Assembly: GCF_900129495.1 (NCBI RefSeq)
Contig: NZ_FQVX01000001.1
Span: 1,462,346 to 1,526,345, forward strand
Reading direction: 5' to 3'
From: Geodermatophilus nigrescens
GTDB lineage: Bacteria; Actinomycetota; Actinomycetes; Mycobacteriales; Geodermatophilaceae
DNA length: 64,000 nt
Below the pieces are notes generated by a model. It was not told where the DNA came from, searched no databases, and saw only the letters and a list, made by a program, of their open reading frames with translations. The position numbers and the translations under genes were made by a program. The first letter of the stretch is position 1, and every line of letters starts with the position of its first letter. Of this stretch, positions 27,353-35,716 are shown one piece after another.

Positions 27353-27571
27353 TCCGGGCGGATCACCCCGGCTGGGGCGGAACGGCCGTCCGGACGGGTC
27401 GACCGTAGGGAGGCCCGCGGGACCCGGCAACGGGGACCGGGGAGTTCCGGTGGACCGGGAGGCTCCCGTCGCCGGGTGTTCGCCGAGCGGACACCCCGGG
27501 CCGGACTGCGGCGCGCCCGGGGGTCCGCCAGGGTGGGGGCGTCGAGCGCGACCACCCCCGGGAGGACGACG

Positions 27572-30025
27572 GTGACCGAGGCCAGCACGCGCGAGGAGAT
27601 CGCCGCGACCGACGGCGCCGGGCCGCTGACCCCGGAGGAGCTGACCCGCATCCACGCCTGGTGGCGGGCGGCCAACTACCTGTCGGTCGGCCAGATCTAC
27701 CTCATGGACAACCCGCTGCTGCGCGAGCCGCTGCGCCCGGAGCACGTCAAGCCGCGGCTGCTCGGCCACTGGGGCACGACGCCGGGGCTGAACTTCGTCT
27801 ACGCGCACCTCAACCGGGCCATCGCCGCGCGCGACCTCGACTGCATGTACGTGATGGGCCCCGGCCACGGCGGCCCCGGCCCGGTCGCGTCGGCCTGGCT
27901 GGAGGGCACCTACAGCGAGGTCTACCCCGACGTGTCGCAGGACGAGCCGGGGATGAAGCGGCTGTTCACCCAGTTCAGTTTCCCCGGCGGGATCCCGAGC
28001 CACGTGGCGCCCGAGACCCCCGGCTCGATCCACGAGGGCGGCGAGCTCGGCTACGCCCTGGTGCACGCCTACGGCGCCGCCTTCGACAACCCGGACCTCG
28101 TCGTCGCAGCCGTCGTGGGCGACGGCGAGGCCGAGACCGGGCCGCTGGCCGCGAGCTGGCACGCCACGAAGTTCGTCGACCCGGCCCGCGACGGCGCGGT
28201 GCTGCCGATCCTGCACCTCAACGGCTACAAGATCGCCAACCCGACGGTGCTGGCCCGCATCGAGCCCGACGAGCTCGACGCCCTGCTGCGCGGCTACGGG
28301 CACACGCCGTACGTCGTCGAGGGCGACGACCCGGCGCTCATGCACCAGCAGTTCGCCGCGACGCTCGACCGCTGCCTCGACGCGATCGCCGACATCCAGC
28401 GGCGGGCCCGGGAGGGCGGCGCCGCGGAGCGGCCGCGCTGGCCGATGATCGTGCTGCGGTCGCCCAAGGGGTGGACCGGGCCGGCGGAGGTCGACGGGCA
28501 CCGCGTCGAGGGCTCGTGGCGCTCGCACCAGGTGCCCTTCGCCAACGCGCGGGAGGACGACGGCCACCGGCGGGTGCTCGAGGAGTGGCTGCGCAGCTAC
28601 CGCCCCGAGGAGCTGTTCGACGACGCCGGTGCGCCCGTCCCGGCCGTGCGGGACCTGCACCCGGAGGGCACGCGCCGGATGAGCGCCAACCCGCACGCCA
28701 ACGGCGGGTTGCTGCTCCAGCCGCTGCGGATACCCGCGTTCGCCGACTACGCCGTCCCCGTGCCCGAGCCGGGCACCGGCGCGGTGGAGGCCACCCGGGT
28801 GCTGGGGGAGTTCCTCCGCGACGTCATGCGCGGCAACCCGCAGACCTTCCGCGTCTTCGCGCCCGACGAGAACAACTCCAACCGGCTCGGCGCGGTGCTC
28901 GAGGCGACCGACCGCACCTGGATGGCGCGGCGCGAGCCCGAGGACGACCACCTGGCGCCTGACGGCCGGGTCATGGAGGTGCTCTCCGAGCACCTGTGCC
29001 AGGGCTGGCTGGAGGGCTACCTCCTGACCGGCCGGCACGGGTTCTTCTCCTGCTACGAGGCGTTCATCCACGTCGTGGACTCGATGGTCAACCAGCACGC
29101 CAAGTGGCTGAAGACGACCAACGACATCCCGTGGCGGCGGCCGGTCGCGTCGCTGAACTACCTGCTCACCTCGCACGTGTGGCGGCAGGACCACAACGGC
29201 TTCTCCCACCAGGACCCGGGCTTCATCGACCACGTCGTCAACAAGAAGGCCGACGTCATCCGGGTGTACCTGCCGCCGGACGCGAACACGCTGCTGTCGG
29301 TCGCCGACCACTGCCTGCGCACCCGGCAGTACGTCAACGTGATCGTCGCGGGCAAGCAGCCGGCGCTGCAGTACCTCGACATGGACGCCGCCGTCGAGCA
29401 CTGCACCAAGGGCATCGGCATCTGGCAGTGGGCGAGCACCGACGCCGGCGCCGAGCCCGACGTCGTCCTCGCCTGCGCCGGCGACGTGCCGACGATGGAG
29501 ACGCTCGCGGCCGCGGAGATCCTCACCTCGGCCTTCCCGGACCTGCGGGTGCGGGTGGTCAACGTCGTCGACCTGATGCGGCTGCAGGACGACCGCGAGC
29601 ACCCGCACGGCCTGTCGGACGCCGAGTTCGACGCGTACTTCACCACCGACAGGCCGGTCGTGTTCGCGTACCACGGCTACCCGTGGCTGATCCACCGGCT
29701 GACCTACCGGCGCACCAACCACGGCAACATCCACGTGCGCGGCTACGTGGAGGAGGGCACGACGACGACGCCGTTCGACATGTGCGTGGTCAACGGCATC
29801 GACCGCTACGACCTGGCGATCGACGTGATCGACCGGGTGCCGCGGCTGCGCTCCCGCGGCGCCCACCTGCGCGACCGGCTGCGGGACCGGTTGATCGAGC
29901 ACAAGCGGTACATCCGCACCCACGGCGAGGACCTGCCGGAGGTGGCGGGCTGGCAGTGGGGCTCGGGTGCCGGGCCGGTCGTCGTCGGCGGGGGCAACGA
30001 GCCGCTGCACGAGCCGGAGAACTGA
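27572..30025 (+). CDS. xfp: phosphoketolase (xylulose-5-P/fructose-6-P)
   Basis: Thiamine-diphosphate phosphoketolase, 817 aa, the usual family length. It splits xylulose-5-phosphate or fructose-6-phosphate with phosphate to acetyl-phosphate. Family blocks include [20 protein letters not shown], the GPGHGGPG site, GDGEAETGP for ThDP/Mg binding, [26 protein letters not shown] and the late [15 protein letters not shown]. The GTG at 27572 is preceded by GGGAGGACGA. No acetate kinase or phosphotransacetylase gene is adjacent. Together with the symporter at 15113 it could contribute to acetate/C2 metabolism, but that link is only inferred. Confidence 0.95.
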   Translation: MTEASTREEIAATDGAGPLTPEELTRIHAWWRAANYLSVGQIYLMDNPLLREPLRPEHVKPRLLGHWGTTPGLNFVYAHLNRAIAARDLDCMYVMGPGHGGPGPVASAWLEGTYSEVYPDVSQDEPGMKRLFTQFSFPGGIPSHVAPETPGSIHEGGELGYALVHAYGAAFDNPDLVVAAVVGDGEAETGPLAASWHATKFVDPARDGAVLPILHLNGYKIANPTVLARIEPDELDALLRGYGHTPYVVEGDDPALMHQQFAATLDRCLDAIADIQRRAREGGAAERPRWPMIVLRSPKGWTGPAEVDGHRVEGSWRSHQVPFANAREDDGHRRVLEEWLRSYRPEELFDDAGAPVPAVRDLHPEGTRRMSANPHANGGLLLQPLRIPAFADYAVPVPEPGTGAVEATRVLGEFLRDVMRGNPQTFRVFAPDENNSNRLGAVLEATDRTWMARREPEDDHLAPDGRVMEVLSEHLCQGWLEGYLLTGRHGFFSCYEAFIHVVDSMVNQHAKWLKTTNDIPWRRPVASLNYLLTSHVWRQDHNGFSHQDPGFIDHVVNKKADVIRVYLPPDANTLLSVADHCLRTRQYVNVIVAGKQPALQYLDMDAAVEHCTKGIGIWQWASTDAGAEPDVVLACAGDVPTMETLAAAEILTSAFPDLRVRVVNVVDLMRLQDDREHPHGLSDAEFDAYFTTDRPVVFAYHGYPWLIHRLTYRRTNHGNIHVRGYVEEGTTTTPFDMCVVNGIDRYDLAIDVIDRVPRLRSRGAHLRDRLRDRLIEHKRYIRTHGEDLPEVAGWQWGSGAGPVVVGGGNEPLHEPEN

Positions 30026-30040
30026 CCCGGCGGCGACCCG

Positions 30041-30046
30041 TAGACT
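30041..30046 (+). promoter_or_regulatory. -10 box (TAGACT) of rnpB
   Basis: TAGACT lies 9 nt before the first base of the P1 stem of RNase P RNA at 30056, the position expected for an rnpB promoter. The same TAGACTGGCCGG context precedes the selO-like gene at 55344. Confidence 0.5.
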
Positions 30047-30055
30047 GGCCGGCAC

Positions 30056-30482
30056 GACGGACGAGTCGGCCGGGCGGTCGCGTCGGCGGGGGAGACCCCG
30101 TCGCCGAGGAACGTCCGGGCTCCACAGGGCAGGGTGGTCGTTAACGGCGACCCGGGGTGACCCGCGGGACAGTGCCACAGAGAACAGACCGCCAGCAGCG
30201 CCTCTCCGGAGACGCGGCTGGTGAGGGTGAAACGGTGGTGTAAGAGACCACCAGCGCACCGGGTGACCGGTGCGGCTCGGTAAACCCCACCCGGAGCAAG
30301 GTCGAGAAGGGACGGCGGGCGACCGCCGTCCTGCGCAGGCGTTCGAGGGCTGCCCGCCCGATGCCTGCGGGTGGACCGCTCGAGCCCGCCGGCAACGGCG
30401 GGCCTAGATGGATGACCGCCCATCGGGAGGCCGCGAGGCGCCCGAGGACAGAACCCGGCGTACAGGCCGACTCGTCCGTCGC
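30056..30482 (+). ncRNA. rnpB: RNase P RNA (class A)
   Basis: Catalytic RNA of RNase P for tRNA 5' maturation. The ends form a perfect 16-bp P1 stem: 30056-30071 pairs with 30465-30480. The conserved 5' block GAGGAACGTCCGGGCTCC (30104 onward), the central ACAGAGAACAGACCGCC, the AGGGTGAAACGGTG segment and the 3' block GACAGAACCCGGCGTACAGG are all present in order. The last 29 bases are repeated at 35717-35745, because an integrative element is inserted at this 3' end. The left copy keeps the RNA intact. Confidence 0.97.
30454..30482. repeat. attL: left core repeat within rnpB
   Basis: A 29-bp sequence starting CCCGGCGTACAGG and ending CGTCCGTCGC, identical to 35717-35745. It contains the 3' strand of the rnpB P1 stem, so integration restores the RNA end exactly. 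Confidence 0.9.
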
Positions 30483-30520
30483 ACCCCTCTGACCAGCACA
30501 TACACGGTCAGAGGGGGTGC
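30481..30520. terminator. hairpin after rnpB, shared with integrase 3' end
   Basis: GCACCCCTCTGACC (30481-30494) and GGTCAGAGGGGGTGC (30506-30520) form a long stem with one bulged G and an 11-nt loop. The first two bases belong to the core repeat and the rest is element DNA. The integrase stop codon is in the right arm. The island thus supplies a terminator for rnpB that may also serve the converging integrase gene. Confidence 0.65.
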
Positions 30521-31602
30521 TCAGTCCGCACATAGTCCGCAGATCCGCGCATGACCGAGTCGACGGCGGCGCGCGTCCGGTCGTCCGAGTCGGGCCACAG
30601 GTGGCTGTAGGTGTCGAGCGTCTCGGCGGCCGACGCGTGGCCCAGTCGGGCCTGGACGGTCTTCACCGACTCGCCGTGCCGGATGAGCAGGCTGGCGTAG
30701 AAGTGCCGCAGCGAGTGGAAGGTGACGCCGCTGAGGCCGGCCCGCCGCACGGCCGGCCGCCACACGCGGGCGGAGAAGGCCGTCCGGCGGATGGGCGCCC
30801 CGAGCTCCGTGGTGAAGACCAGCTCGTCGGCCGGCCACTCCGCCAGGTGGGCCGCCAGGGCGTCGAGGACGACCTGGGGGAGCGGGACCACGCGCACCGA
30901 CGCCTGGGTCTTGGGCGGCGCGAGATACGGAGCGCGATCGGGGATGGTGACCAGCTGCCGGTCGACGGTGAGCTGGCGGCGGAGGAAGTCGATGCGGTCG
31001 ACCGTGAGGCCGAACACCTCGCCCTGCCGGAGGCCGGTGCCGGCGGCCAGCGTGGCGAGCGCCTGGTAGCGGTCGGGCATCGCGTCGGTGAGCGCCTGGA
31101 CGGCCTCCCAGGACAGCGGCTCGATGCGGCCTCGGTGCACCTTCGGCAGCCGGGTGCCCTCGCAGGGCGAGGCGACGATCCGGCGGTCCCGGACGGCGGC
31201 CTTGAAGACCGCGGCGAGGATGCGGTGGACGACGCCGACGGTGGCCGGCGCGAGGTCGGCCGACAACCGCTTGACGAGTGTCTGGACGTCGCTCGGCAGG
31301 ACCGAGGCGAGGCGCTTGTGCCCGAGCGTCGGGTAGACGTGCCGACGCAGCATCGTCTCGACATGTGCGGCCGTGCTGGGCCGGTGCACCTGAGCAGCCC
31401 GCCACTGCTCGGCGTACTCGCGGACGGTCAGCCGGCCCGCCGCGGGGTCGACGTACTGGCCGGTGACCATCGCCGCGGTCATCTCGTCGAGCCACCGCTG
31501 GGCGTCGACCTTCCGCTTGAAGTGCCGGGCGTGCTCCCGGCCGGCTGCGTCGCAGAAGCGTGCGCGGTGGGTTCCGTCCGGGCGGCGGGCGATGCTGGCC
31601 AC
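30508..31602 (-). CDS. int: tyrosine recombinase/phage-type integrase
   Basis: Site-specific integrase of 364 aa. The N-terminal part (residues 1-60) is an AP2/arm-binding-like beta domain, then a SAM-like core-binding domain (about 65-150: EYAEQWRAAQ, TLGHKRLASV), then the catalytic domain with Arg in GTGLRQGEVFGL, HSLRHFYASLLI (HxxR), LGHASAAETLDTYSH (His and nucleophile Tyr). All six catalytic positions seem intact. GTG at 31602 has GAGGAG at good spacing. It lies directly inside attL, the usual place for an integrase that uses the 3' end of an RNA gene. No separate excisionase gene is visible. Confidence 0.95.
   Translation of the reverse strand: MASIARRPDGTHRARFCDAAGREHARHFKRKVDAQRWLDEMTAAMVTGQYVDPAAGRLTVREYAEQWRAAQVHRPSTAAHVETMLRRHVYPTLGHKRLASVLPSDVQTLVKRLSADLAPATVGVVHRILAAVFKAAVRDRRIVASPCEGTRLPKVHRGRIEPLSWEAVQALTDAMPDRYQALATLAAGTGLRQGEVFGLTVDRIDFLRRQLTVDRQLVTIPDRAPYLAPPKTQASVRVVPLPQVVLDALAAHLAEWPADELVFTTELGAPIRRTAFSARVWRPAVRRAGLSGVTFHSLRHFYASLLIRHGESVKTVQARLGHASAAETLDTYSHLWPDSDDRTRAAVDSVMRGSADYVRTEHPL
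30523..30543. repeat. left arm-type site (integrase binding candidate)
   Basis: Two AGTCCGCA octamers spaced 12 bp apart within a 21-bp block. The block recurs at 35590-35610 with 19 of 21 identical bases in the same orientation. It is 40 bp inside attL and embedded in the last codons of the integrase gene. The position and duplication fit an arm-type site for a lambda-family tyrosine recombinase. Confidence 0.6.
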
Positions 31603-31952
31603 GTCGCACTCCTCGAGTGGGATGGAGCGACCCAGTTGCCGCTCTCGTCCCGGACCTAGCGCTGTCCCATCTCAGTGAGGCCGGCTGAGCGAGGATCTGT
31701 GGATCCGCGCGGCCCTGTGGAAAGCCTCAGCGAGGCGAGGAACGTCTCTCGACCTTCTCCAGTGCTCCTGCAGTCCGACCTGATGCGTCGACGGACCACC
31801 AGGGGAGGGCGGTCCTGGCTCCAGCCGGCTGCGGACGCGACCCACCGGTGCGAATGGCCCGTACGGGGGTGTCGAGGCGTCGGTTGCGGCGATGGCGGGC
31901 GGTCGGTCCGCGAGACTGCTCATGTCGCTGATAGGCCGCTTGAGGGGTGCTG
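31603..31952. other. gene-free divergent region inside the island
   Basis: 350 bp between the outward-facing integrase and 416-aa gene. No open frame looks coding. It must hold both promoters. GAGGGG at 31943-31948 is the probable ribosome binding site of the rightward gene. No convincing operator was found. Confidence 0.5.
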
Positions 31953-33203
31953 GTGCCGTACTTCCGGACCGTGGAGGTCTACCCGACGTCCGGGTGGTGG
32001 GGCACGCGGTGGCACGAGCACGACCGGGACGGCGATGCCTTCGCGAAGGTCTCGCGCGGCATCTGCGACGCCTACAGCGCATCTCTCGGCGACGACGCCG
32101 TACCGCACACCGTCTCGACCCTGCGCATCTTCATCGACACCGACGGCCGGCTGGTGCGGGTGCCCGTGGATCCGCGCCGGACCGTCGTCGTGTCCCCGAC
32201 CTTCACCGACCGCGTGTGGGAAGGCTTCGAGTCGGCTGCCGTCCGCGTGGTCCCGGGCTTCGCGGATCTAGCGCTGGCTGTGCAGCGTCGAGTGGTCCTG
32301 CAAGCGGTCCACGCCGCAGCCCGGGGTCTAGCGTCCTTCCGCGGCCTGGACCCGTCCGCCCTGGAAGCCGCGAGACAGGCGGTCATCGACGCCGACTTCG
32401 TCTTCACCTGGGCAAGCGAATGGAAGTCCTCGCCCGGACGGCGTTGGCGCGCACGTTGCGTCTTCCGGACGATGCCCGACGGCTTCGGCCGCCTGGTCCT
32501 GGAAGTCACCGACGGAGACGGCACGAAGCGCGCCGCGTCACCGGAGCAGGTCGCTTTCACGACCGTGGAGGGCTACCGACGCGCGGCAAGGACGCTCCGC
32601 TGGTCCGCCGCCGATCGCCTCGAGGTGGTGCCGTGCGTCGACCCCTTCGGCGACGACGCCGGGTCCTGTGCGGTCGCCGTCGACGAGGGAGTGGGTGGCG
32701 CCCCGCGGCTCACGGTGCTGCAGTCGGCGGGACTGCCGGGGCGGCCGGACGCTGCGGTCGAGGAGCCGTCGTCCACCCCGGAACCCGTGGAGACCGACCG
32801 TCGCTCTGCTGAGAGAGACGGTCCTGAGGAGACGGTCCTCCTAGTGGTCCCCGATCCGGCGGAGCGCCGGATCCTGGGCATCGGCGGTGGACCGACCAAC
32901 GACGTCCCCGAGCTCTACTGGCGGACCCTGCACGATCTCTTCGACCGGCTCGACAGCCCTGAGTGGGCAGCGTGGTGGGCGCCGTCGTCCGTCCCGACCC
33001 TGCAGCTGTCGTGGTGGGCTGACGTCGCGCAGGACCGGTTGTTCGTGCGGCGCGGCAAGGACAAGGTCATCGCCCGGATCGAGCGGACACCGACTGGGCT
33101 CCGTGAGGTTGATCCGGTGCAGGCTGCCCGTGACGACCTCGAAGGGCTGCTTGCTCTCGTACAGCGGCGGATGAGCTTGGCCGTTCCGCCCGCCCTCTCC
33201 TGA
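31953..33203 (+). CDS. hypothetical island protein, 416 aa
   Basis: I do not recognise a family. The protein has three parts. An N-terminal region of about 120 residues is rich in Trp and Arg (PTSGWWGTRWHEHDRDG). A middle part carries TFTDRVWEGFESAAV and FTWASEWKSSPGRRWRARC. A Pro/Glu/Asp-rich linker (residues about 265-300) leads to a C-terminal globular part with ELYWRTLHDLFDRLDSPEWAAWW and QDRLFVRRGKDKVIARI. No signal peptide or membrane segment is visible. GTG at 31953 has GAGGGG 5 nt upstream; an in-frame GTG at 31947 is an alternative. Codon use is less GC-biased than in neighbours outside the island. Two-domain cargo of this kind could be a toxin, a defence effector or a structural protein; the sequence does not say. 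Confidence 0.75.
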   Translation: MPYFRTVEVYPTSGWWGTRWHEHDRDGDAFAKVSRGICDAYSASLGDDAVPHTVSTLRIFIDTDGRLVRVPVDPRRTVVVSPTFTDRVWEGFESAAVRVVPGFADLALAVQRRVVLQAVHAAARGLASFRGLDPSALEAARQAVIDADFVFTWASEWKSSPGRRWRARCVFRTMPDGFGRLVLEVTDGDGTKRAASPEQVAFTTVEGYRRAARTLRWSAADRLEVVPCVDPFGDDAGSCAVAVDEGVGGAPRLTVLQSAGLPGRPDAAVEEPSSTPEPVETDRRSAERDGPEETVLLVVPDPAERRILGIGGGPTNDVPELYWRTLHDLFDRLDSPEWAAWWAPSSVPTLQLSWWADVAQDRLFVRRGKDKVIARIERTPTGLREVDPVQAARDDLEGLLALVQRRMSLAVPPALS

Positions 33204-33409
33204 CAAGCGGTCGCTTACGCGGCTGAGTCGCCCCGCCCAGGCGTTCCCAACCCGTCGCAACGAGTTCCTGGACGCCGAGTGCATGAGGTGTGTCCCTCTC
33301 GATCTCGCGTGTCTCCAGTGCGAGCTGCGGGCCCTGGGTGAGGCGTGAAGTCGGGTTGCGCAGGGCTCAAGACGACTCCCCGAGTCGGCGGATCGGTGGA
33401 CCGAGCTGT

Positions 33410-33429
33410 CCCTGAAGGCGGCCTTAGGG
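33410..33429. terminator. hairpin between convergent island genes
   Basis: CCCTGAAGGC-G-GCCTTAGGG with one bulged base abuts the stop codon of the leftward 205-aa gene and follows the rightward 416-aa gene by about 205 bp. Its CCCTGAAG stem recurs in the stronger hairpin at 35523-35550. The remaining bases 33204-33409 show no gene. Confidence 0.45.
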
Positions 33430-34047
33430 TCAGTCCGCCTGCCACGGGTAATGCACACCCTGACGACGGCTAGTTAGGCCCAACCTGTCCTCGTTGGTGA
33501 AGTCAGGGCTACGGCTGGTAGCAGCGGCGTAGTCAACCCATGTCTGCACTGGCCGACCAGGTTCTGCCGGGGCGAGAGCCCAAAAGCCGATGTCAGTGTT
33601 GTAGCTCCATGCGCCGGTACCCGGAAGGCGTTTGTCCACGACGATGCCCCGGCTGCGGAGCTGCCCGAGAGCCATTCCAATGCGGTTGCTGGCGGTGTTT
33701 CTGATGTCGCCGAACGCCACGTGGCCCATCTCGTCGACGTGGCGCGCAAACACGTCCCACGCGGTTTGTCGGAGCCGGGCCTCGATGATGCCGTGCTCAA
33801 GAAAGGGCTCACCAGGCTTCAGCACAGCCACTAGTGGGTCATAGAGGTCATCGAGCACACCGTCCCCAGCAGCAGAGGAACGCGCGTCAGACTCGGGATT
33901 TGCATGCCAGACGGCCGACTGGAGGTCATCATGGCGTCGCACATTCGTGCAGCTGTAGAGGAAGCCGAACCCATCTGGAGCCCTCTTCGCGGCGACGTCG
34001 TCAGCCGAGAAGCAGGCCGGACACGTGAGGATGACCCGTCTGCTCAC
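33430..34047 (-). CDS. hypothetical island protein with N-terminal Cys motif, 205 aa
   Basis: Not recognised. It opens with LTCPACFSADDVA (CxxC) and a further Cys in FLYSCTN, possibly half of a zinc ribbon. A central acidic linker is followed by a helical region with winged-helix character: HGIIEARLRQTAWDVFARHV, then NTASNRIGMALGQLRSRGIVVDKRL and an aromatic wing GTGAWSYNTDIGFWAL. I infer a nucleic-acid-binding protein, perhaps a regulator. The GTG start at 34047 overlaps the stop of the upstream 154-aa gene (GTGA), so both are made together. A longer in-frame opening upstream is just the shadow of that gene. Confidence 0.7.
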   Translation of the reverse strand: MSRRVILTCPACFSADDVAAKRAPDGFGFLYSCTNVRRHDDLQSAVWHANPESDARSSAAGDGVLDDLYDPLVAVLKPGEPFLEHGIIEARLRQTAWDVFARHVDEMGHVAFGDIRNTASNRIGMALGQLRSRGIVVDKRLPGTGAWSYNTDIGFWALAPAEPGRPVQTWVDYAAATSRSPDFTNEDRLGLTSRRQGVHYPWQAD

Positions 34048-34508
34048 CTCGCACCGGCCGACTGCTCGTTGCGGGCCGCCTGCCACCAAGCGGCAATCTC
34101 CGGCAGGGTGCGGTAGACGTACACCCCGTCCTCTCGGCGCTTCCACTCCATCGGCCAGTAGCTGCGGCCGTCGAAGTCTCGCTTGATGAGCTTCGTCATG
34201 GCGCTGAGCTGATTTCGAACGTGGTAAGGGGATTCCGCTCGCTCCACAGGGGGGACGACCCAGTCCCCCTTGGCAGCCGCCAGGTCCATCAGGTCCACGA
34301 CGAGGTCGTACTTGCGCTCCACCATGCGGCCGGCGAGTCGGCCGATCTCCTCGGCAGTCCACGGACCCTGCTGGGGGACGAAGACGCGGTCGCCTTCGAG
34401 GGTCCCAGCCAGCCCTCCTCTGCCTGCTTGGAAGTCGTACTCGTCCAGGAGGTCGGCCACGCGACCGACGAGTGACAGGGGGACTGGCATCAGAACGCTT
34501 CGCTCCAC
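34044..34508 (-). CDS. hypothetical island protein, 154 aa
   Basis: Not recognised. GTG at 34508 has AGGAG 7 nt upstream and is preferred over ATG 34490. The N-terminal half (LVGRVADLLDEYDFQAGRGGLAG, EEIGRLAGRMVERKYDLVVDLMDLAAAKGD) is helical. The C-terminal half has YHVRNQLSAMTKLIKRDF, a GRSYWPMEW turn and an EIAAWWQAA helix. This looks like a helix-turn-helix/winged domain, although no standard family is evident. It is the first gene of a two-gene unit with the CxxC winged-helix-like protein. An inverted repeat 16 bp upstream of the start could be its operator. Confidence 0.7.
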   Translation of the reverse strand: MERSVLMPVPLSLVGRVADLLDEYDFQAGRGGLAGTLEGDRVFVPQQGPWTAEEIGRLAGRMVERKYDLVVDLMDLAAAKGDWVVPPVERAESPYHVRNQLSAMTKLIKRDFDGRSYWPMEWKRREDGVYVYRTLPEIAAWWQAARNEQSAGAR

Positions 34509-34911
34509 GGCATTTCTCCTACGGTTGACGGTCGGGTCAACGCAGGGTTTCACATCCGGGCATCCCAGCGCAAGTCCTGCGTCACCCCTACGCAGGGATG
34601 TCTCGAGGGTCTGCCGGGCTCGCGCCCGAGAGCCCGTTAAGTAGTCACCGACTCCGCCGCCTGGACTGTGGAGTGGTAGCGCCTGCTCAGATCGTGGCGC
34701 TGACTGGCACAGGGAGGATCGGCTGACACTGGCCGCCGCTAAAGCCGCCCCGGGGGCGAGCCGACCGGGTGTCCTCAAGCGGCCCACTTGGGGACGTTGC
34801 CGGTCGACTGGAAGCCAGCATGTGGGGCGTCTGGTGTCGATGCCTCCCATGAGGCCGACACGTACTCGGAGCGCAGCAGTTGCGCGACGGCTGGTCGGGG
34901 ACTATCGCGCC
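34509..34911. promoter_or_regulatory. gene-free divergent region with inverted repeats
   Basis: 403 bp between the divergent 154-aa and DUF2199 genes; no coding frame is convincing. GTTGAC-GGTCGG-GTCAAC (34524-34541) is a 6-bp-arm inverted repeat close to the leftward start. CCTGCGT (34576-34582) and ACGCAGG (34590-34596) form a second one. The octamer ACGCAGGG occurs at both 34540 and 34590. These are candidate operator sites for an island regulator. Confidence 0.4.
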
Positions 34912-35475
34912 GTGAGCTTCTTGCGTCGTCGCAGTGGCCGGAGACCGGCACGTCTCGACCCGCCCGCGGATGGTGCGACGGGATTCCACTGCTCGGTCTG
35001 CGGTGGGTGGCACCGCGAGTTGCCGCAGGCATTCCACATCGCAGGCCCGGACGCCTGGTCGCGGAAACTGTGGCGGGTCAAGGGCTGCGAGCTGAGCAGC
35101 GACATGTGCGTCATCCGCGACGAAGAGTTCTTCGTTCGGGGGCTCGTCCGAGTACCCGTCGCGGGATTGGACGAGCCTTTCCAGTGGGGCCTCTGGGTCT
35201 CGGTCGCGCGCGACGACCTCGTTCAGATGGCAGAGGCTTGGGAGACGCCCGGAAGGGAGTCGATGCCGGCAGCACAGGGTCAACTCGCCAACAACCTCCC
35301 GGTCTTCGACGAACCGACGCTCGGACTGCACGTGCTAGTCCACACGCAGCCGGTCGGCGAGCGCCCGCACATTGAACTCGTCGAGGACGGTCATCCCCTC
35401 ACAGCGGAACAACGCAACGGCACGTCGCACGAGGCCTTCGTCGCGCGGGTGGCGCGCCTGCTACACGCCTCCTGA
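34912..35475 (+). CDS. DUF2199 domain-containing protein
   Basis: A 187-aa protein with the DUF2199 pattern: FHCSVCGGWHRELPQAFH (CxxCGxxH, likely metal-binding), CELSSDMCVI, EFFVRGLVRVPV, WGLWVSVARDDL, VHTQPVGERPHIEL and DGHPLTAEQRNG. The biochemical function of DUF2199 is not established; it is found scattered in accessory regions. The start is uncertain. GTG at 34912 precedes the conserved core by about 23 residues, and an in-frame opening at 34822 would only add an Arg-rich tail. It is alone on the plus strand and followed by a strong hairpin. Confidence 0.8.
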   Translation: MSFLRRRSGRRPARLDPPADGATGFHCSVCGGWHRELPQAFHIAGPDAWSRKLWRVKGCELSSDMCVIRDEEFFVRGLVRVPVAGLDEPFQWGLWVSVARDDLVQMAEAWETPGRESMPAAQGQLANNLPVFDEPTLGLHVLVHTQPVGERPHIELVEDGHPLTAEQRNGTSHEAFVARVARLLHAS

Positions 35476-35522
35476 GCCAGGAGCCCGCCGGGTGCCCGGC
35501 CGACGCGCGGGACCTGTGCCCC

Positions 35523-35550
35523 GTGTCCCTGAAGCCGCCTTCAGGGACAC
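35523..35550 (+). terminator. perfect 12-bp stem hairpin after DUF2199 gene
   Basis: GTGTCCCTGAAG-CCGC-CTTCAGGGACAC: 12 perfect pairs with a 4-nt loop, 47 bp after the DUF2199 stop. There is no T-tract, as is common in actinobacteria. Confidence 0.7.
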
Positions 35551-35589
35551 CTGCACCCAGCTGCTGTCGAGCCACCCAGACCTGGCGCT

Positions 35590-35610
35590 AGTCCGCACTA
35601 AGTCCGCAGA
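35590..35610. repeat. right arm-type site (integrase binding candidate)
   Basis: Same paired AGTCCGCA octamers as 30523-30543 (19/21 identical, direct orientation), 106 bp inside attR. The difference is two central bases, TA instead of AT. Confidence 0.6.
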
Positions 35611-35716
35611 AGGCCCACGGACAGTCCAATACGGCAAGCGACAGTCGAAGGTGAATGCGCAGGTCAGAGGCCCAACCAAGCCTCAGCCATCAGTGATCAA
35701 CATCCCCGGATCCGTC

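Noticed and set aside
26342..27571. An extension of the phosphoketolase start to 26342
   Set aside because: It would run antisense across the secreted wall protein and riboswitch. GTG 27572 has a strong ribosome binding site and begins the family alignment.
30440..30500. A tRNA or tmRNA as the integration target
   Set aside because: The flanking RNA has no cloverleaf or TpsiC arm; its conserved blocks and P1 stem are those of RNase P RNA.
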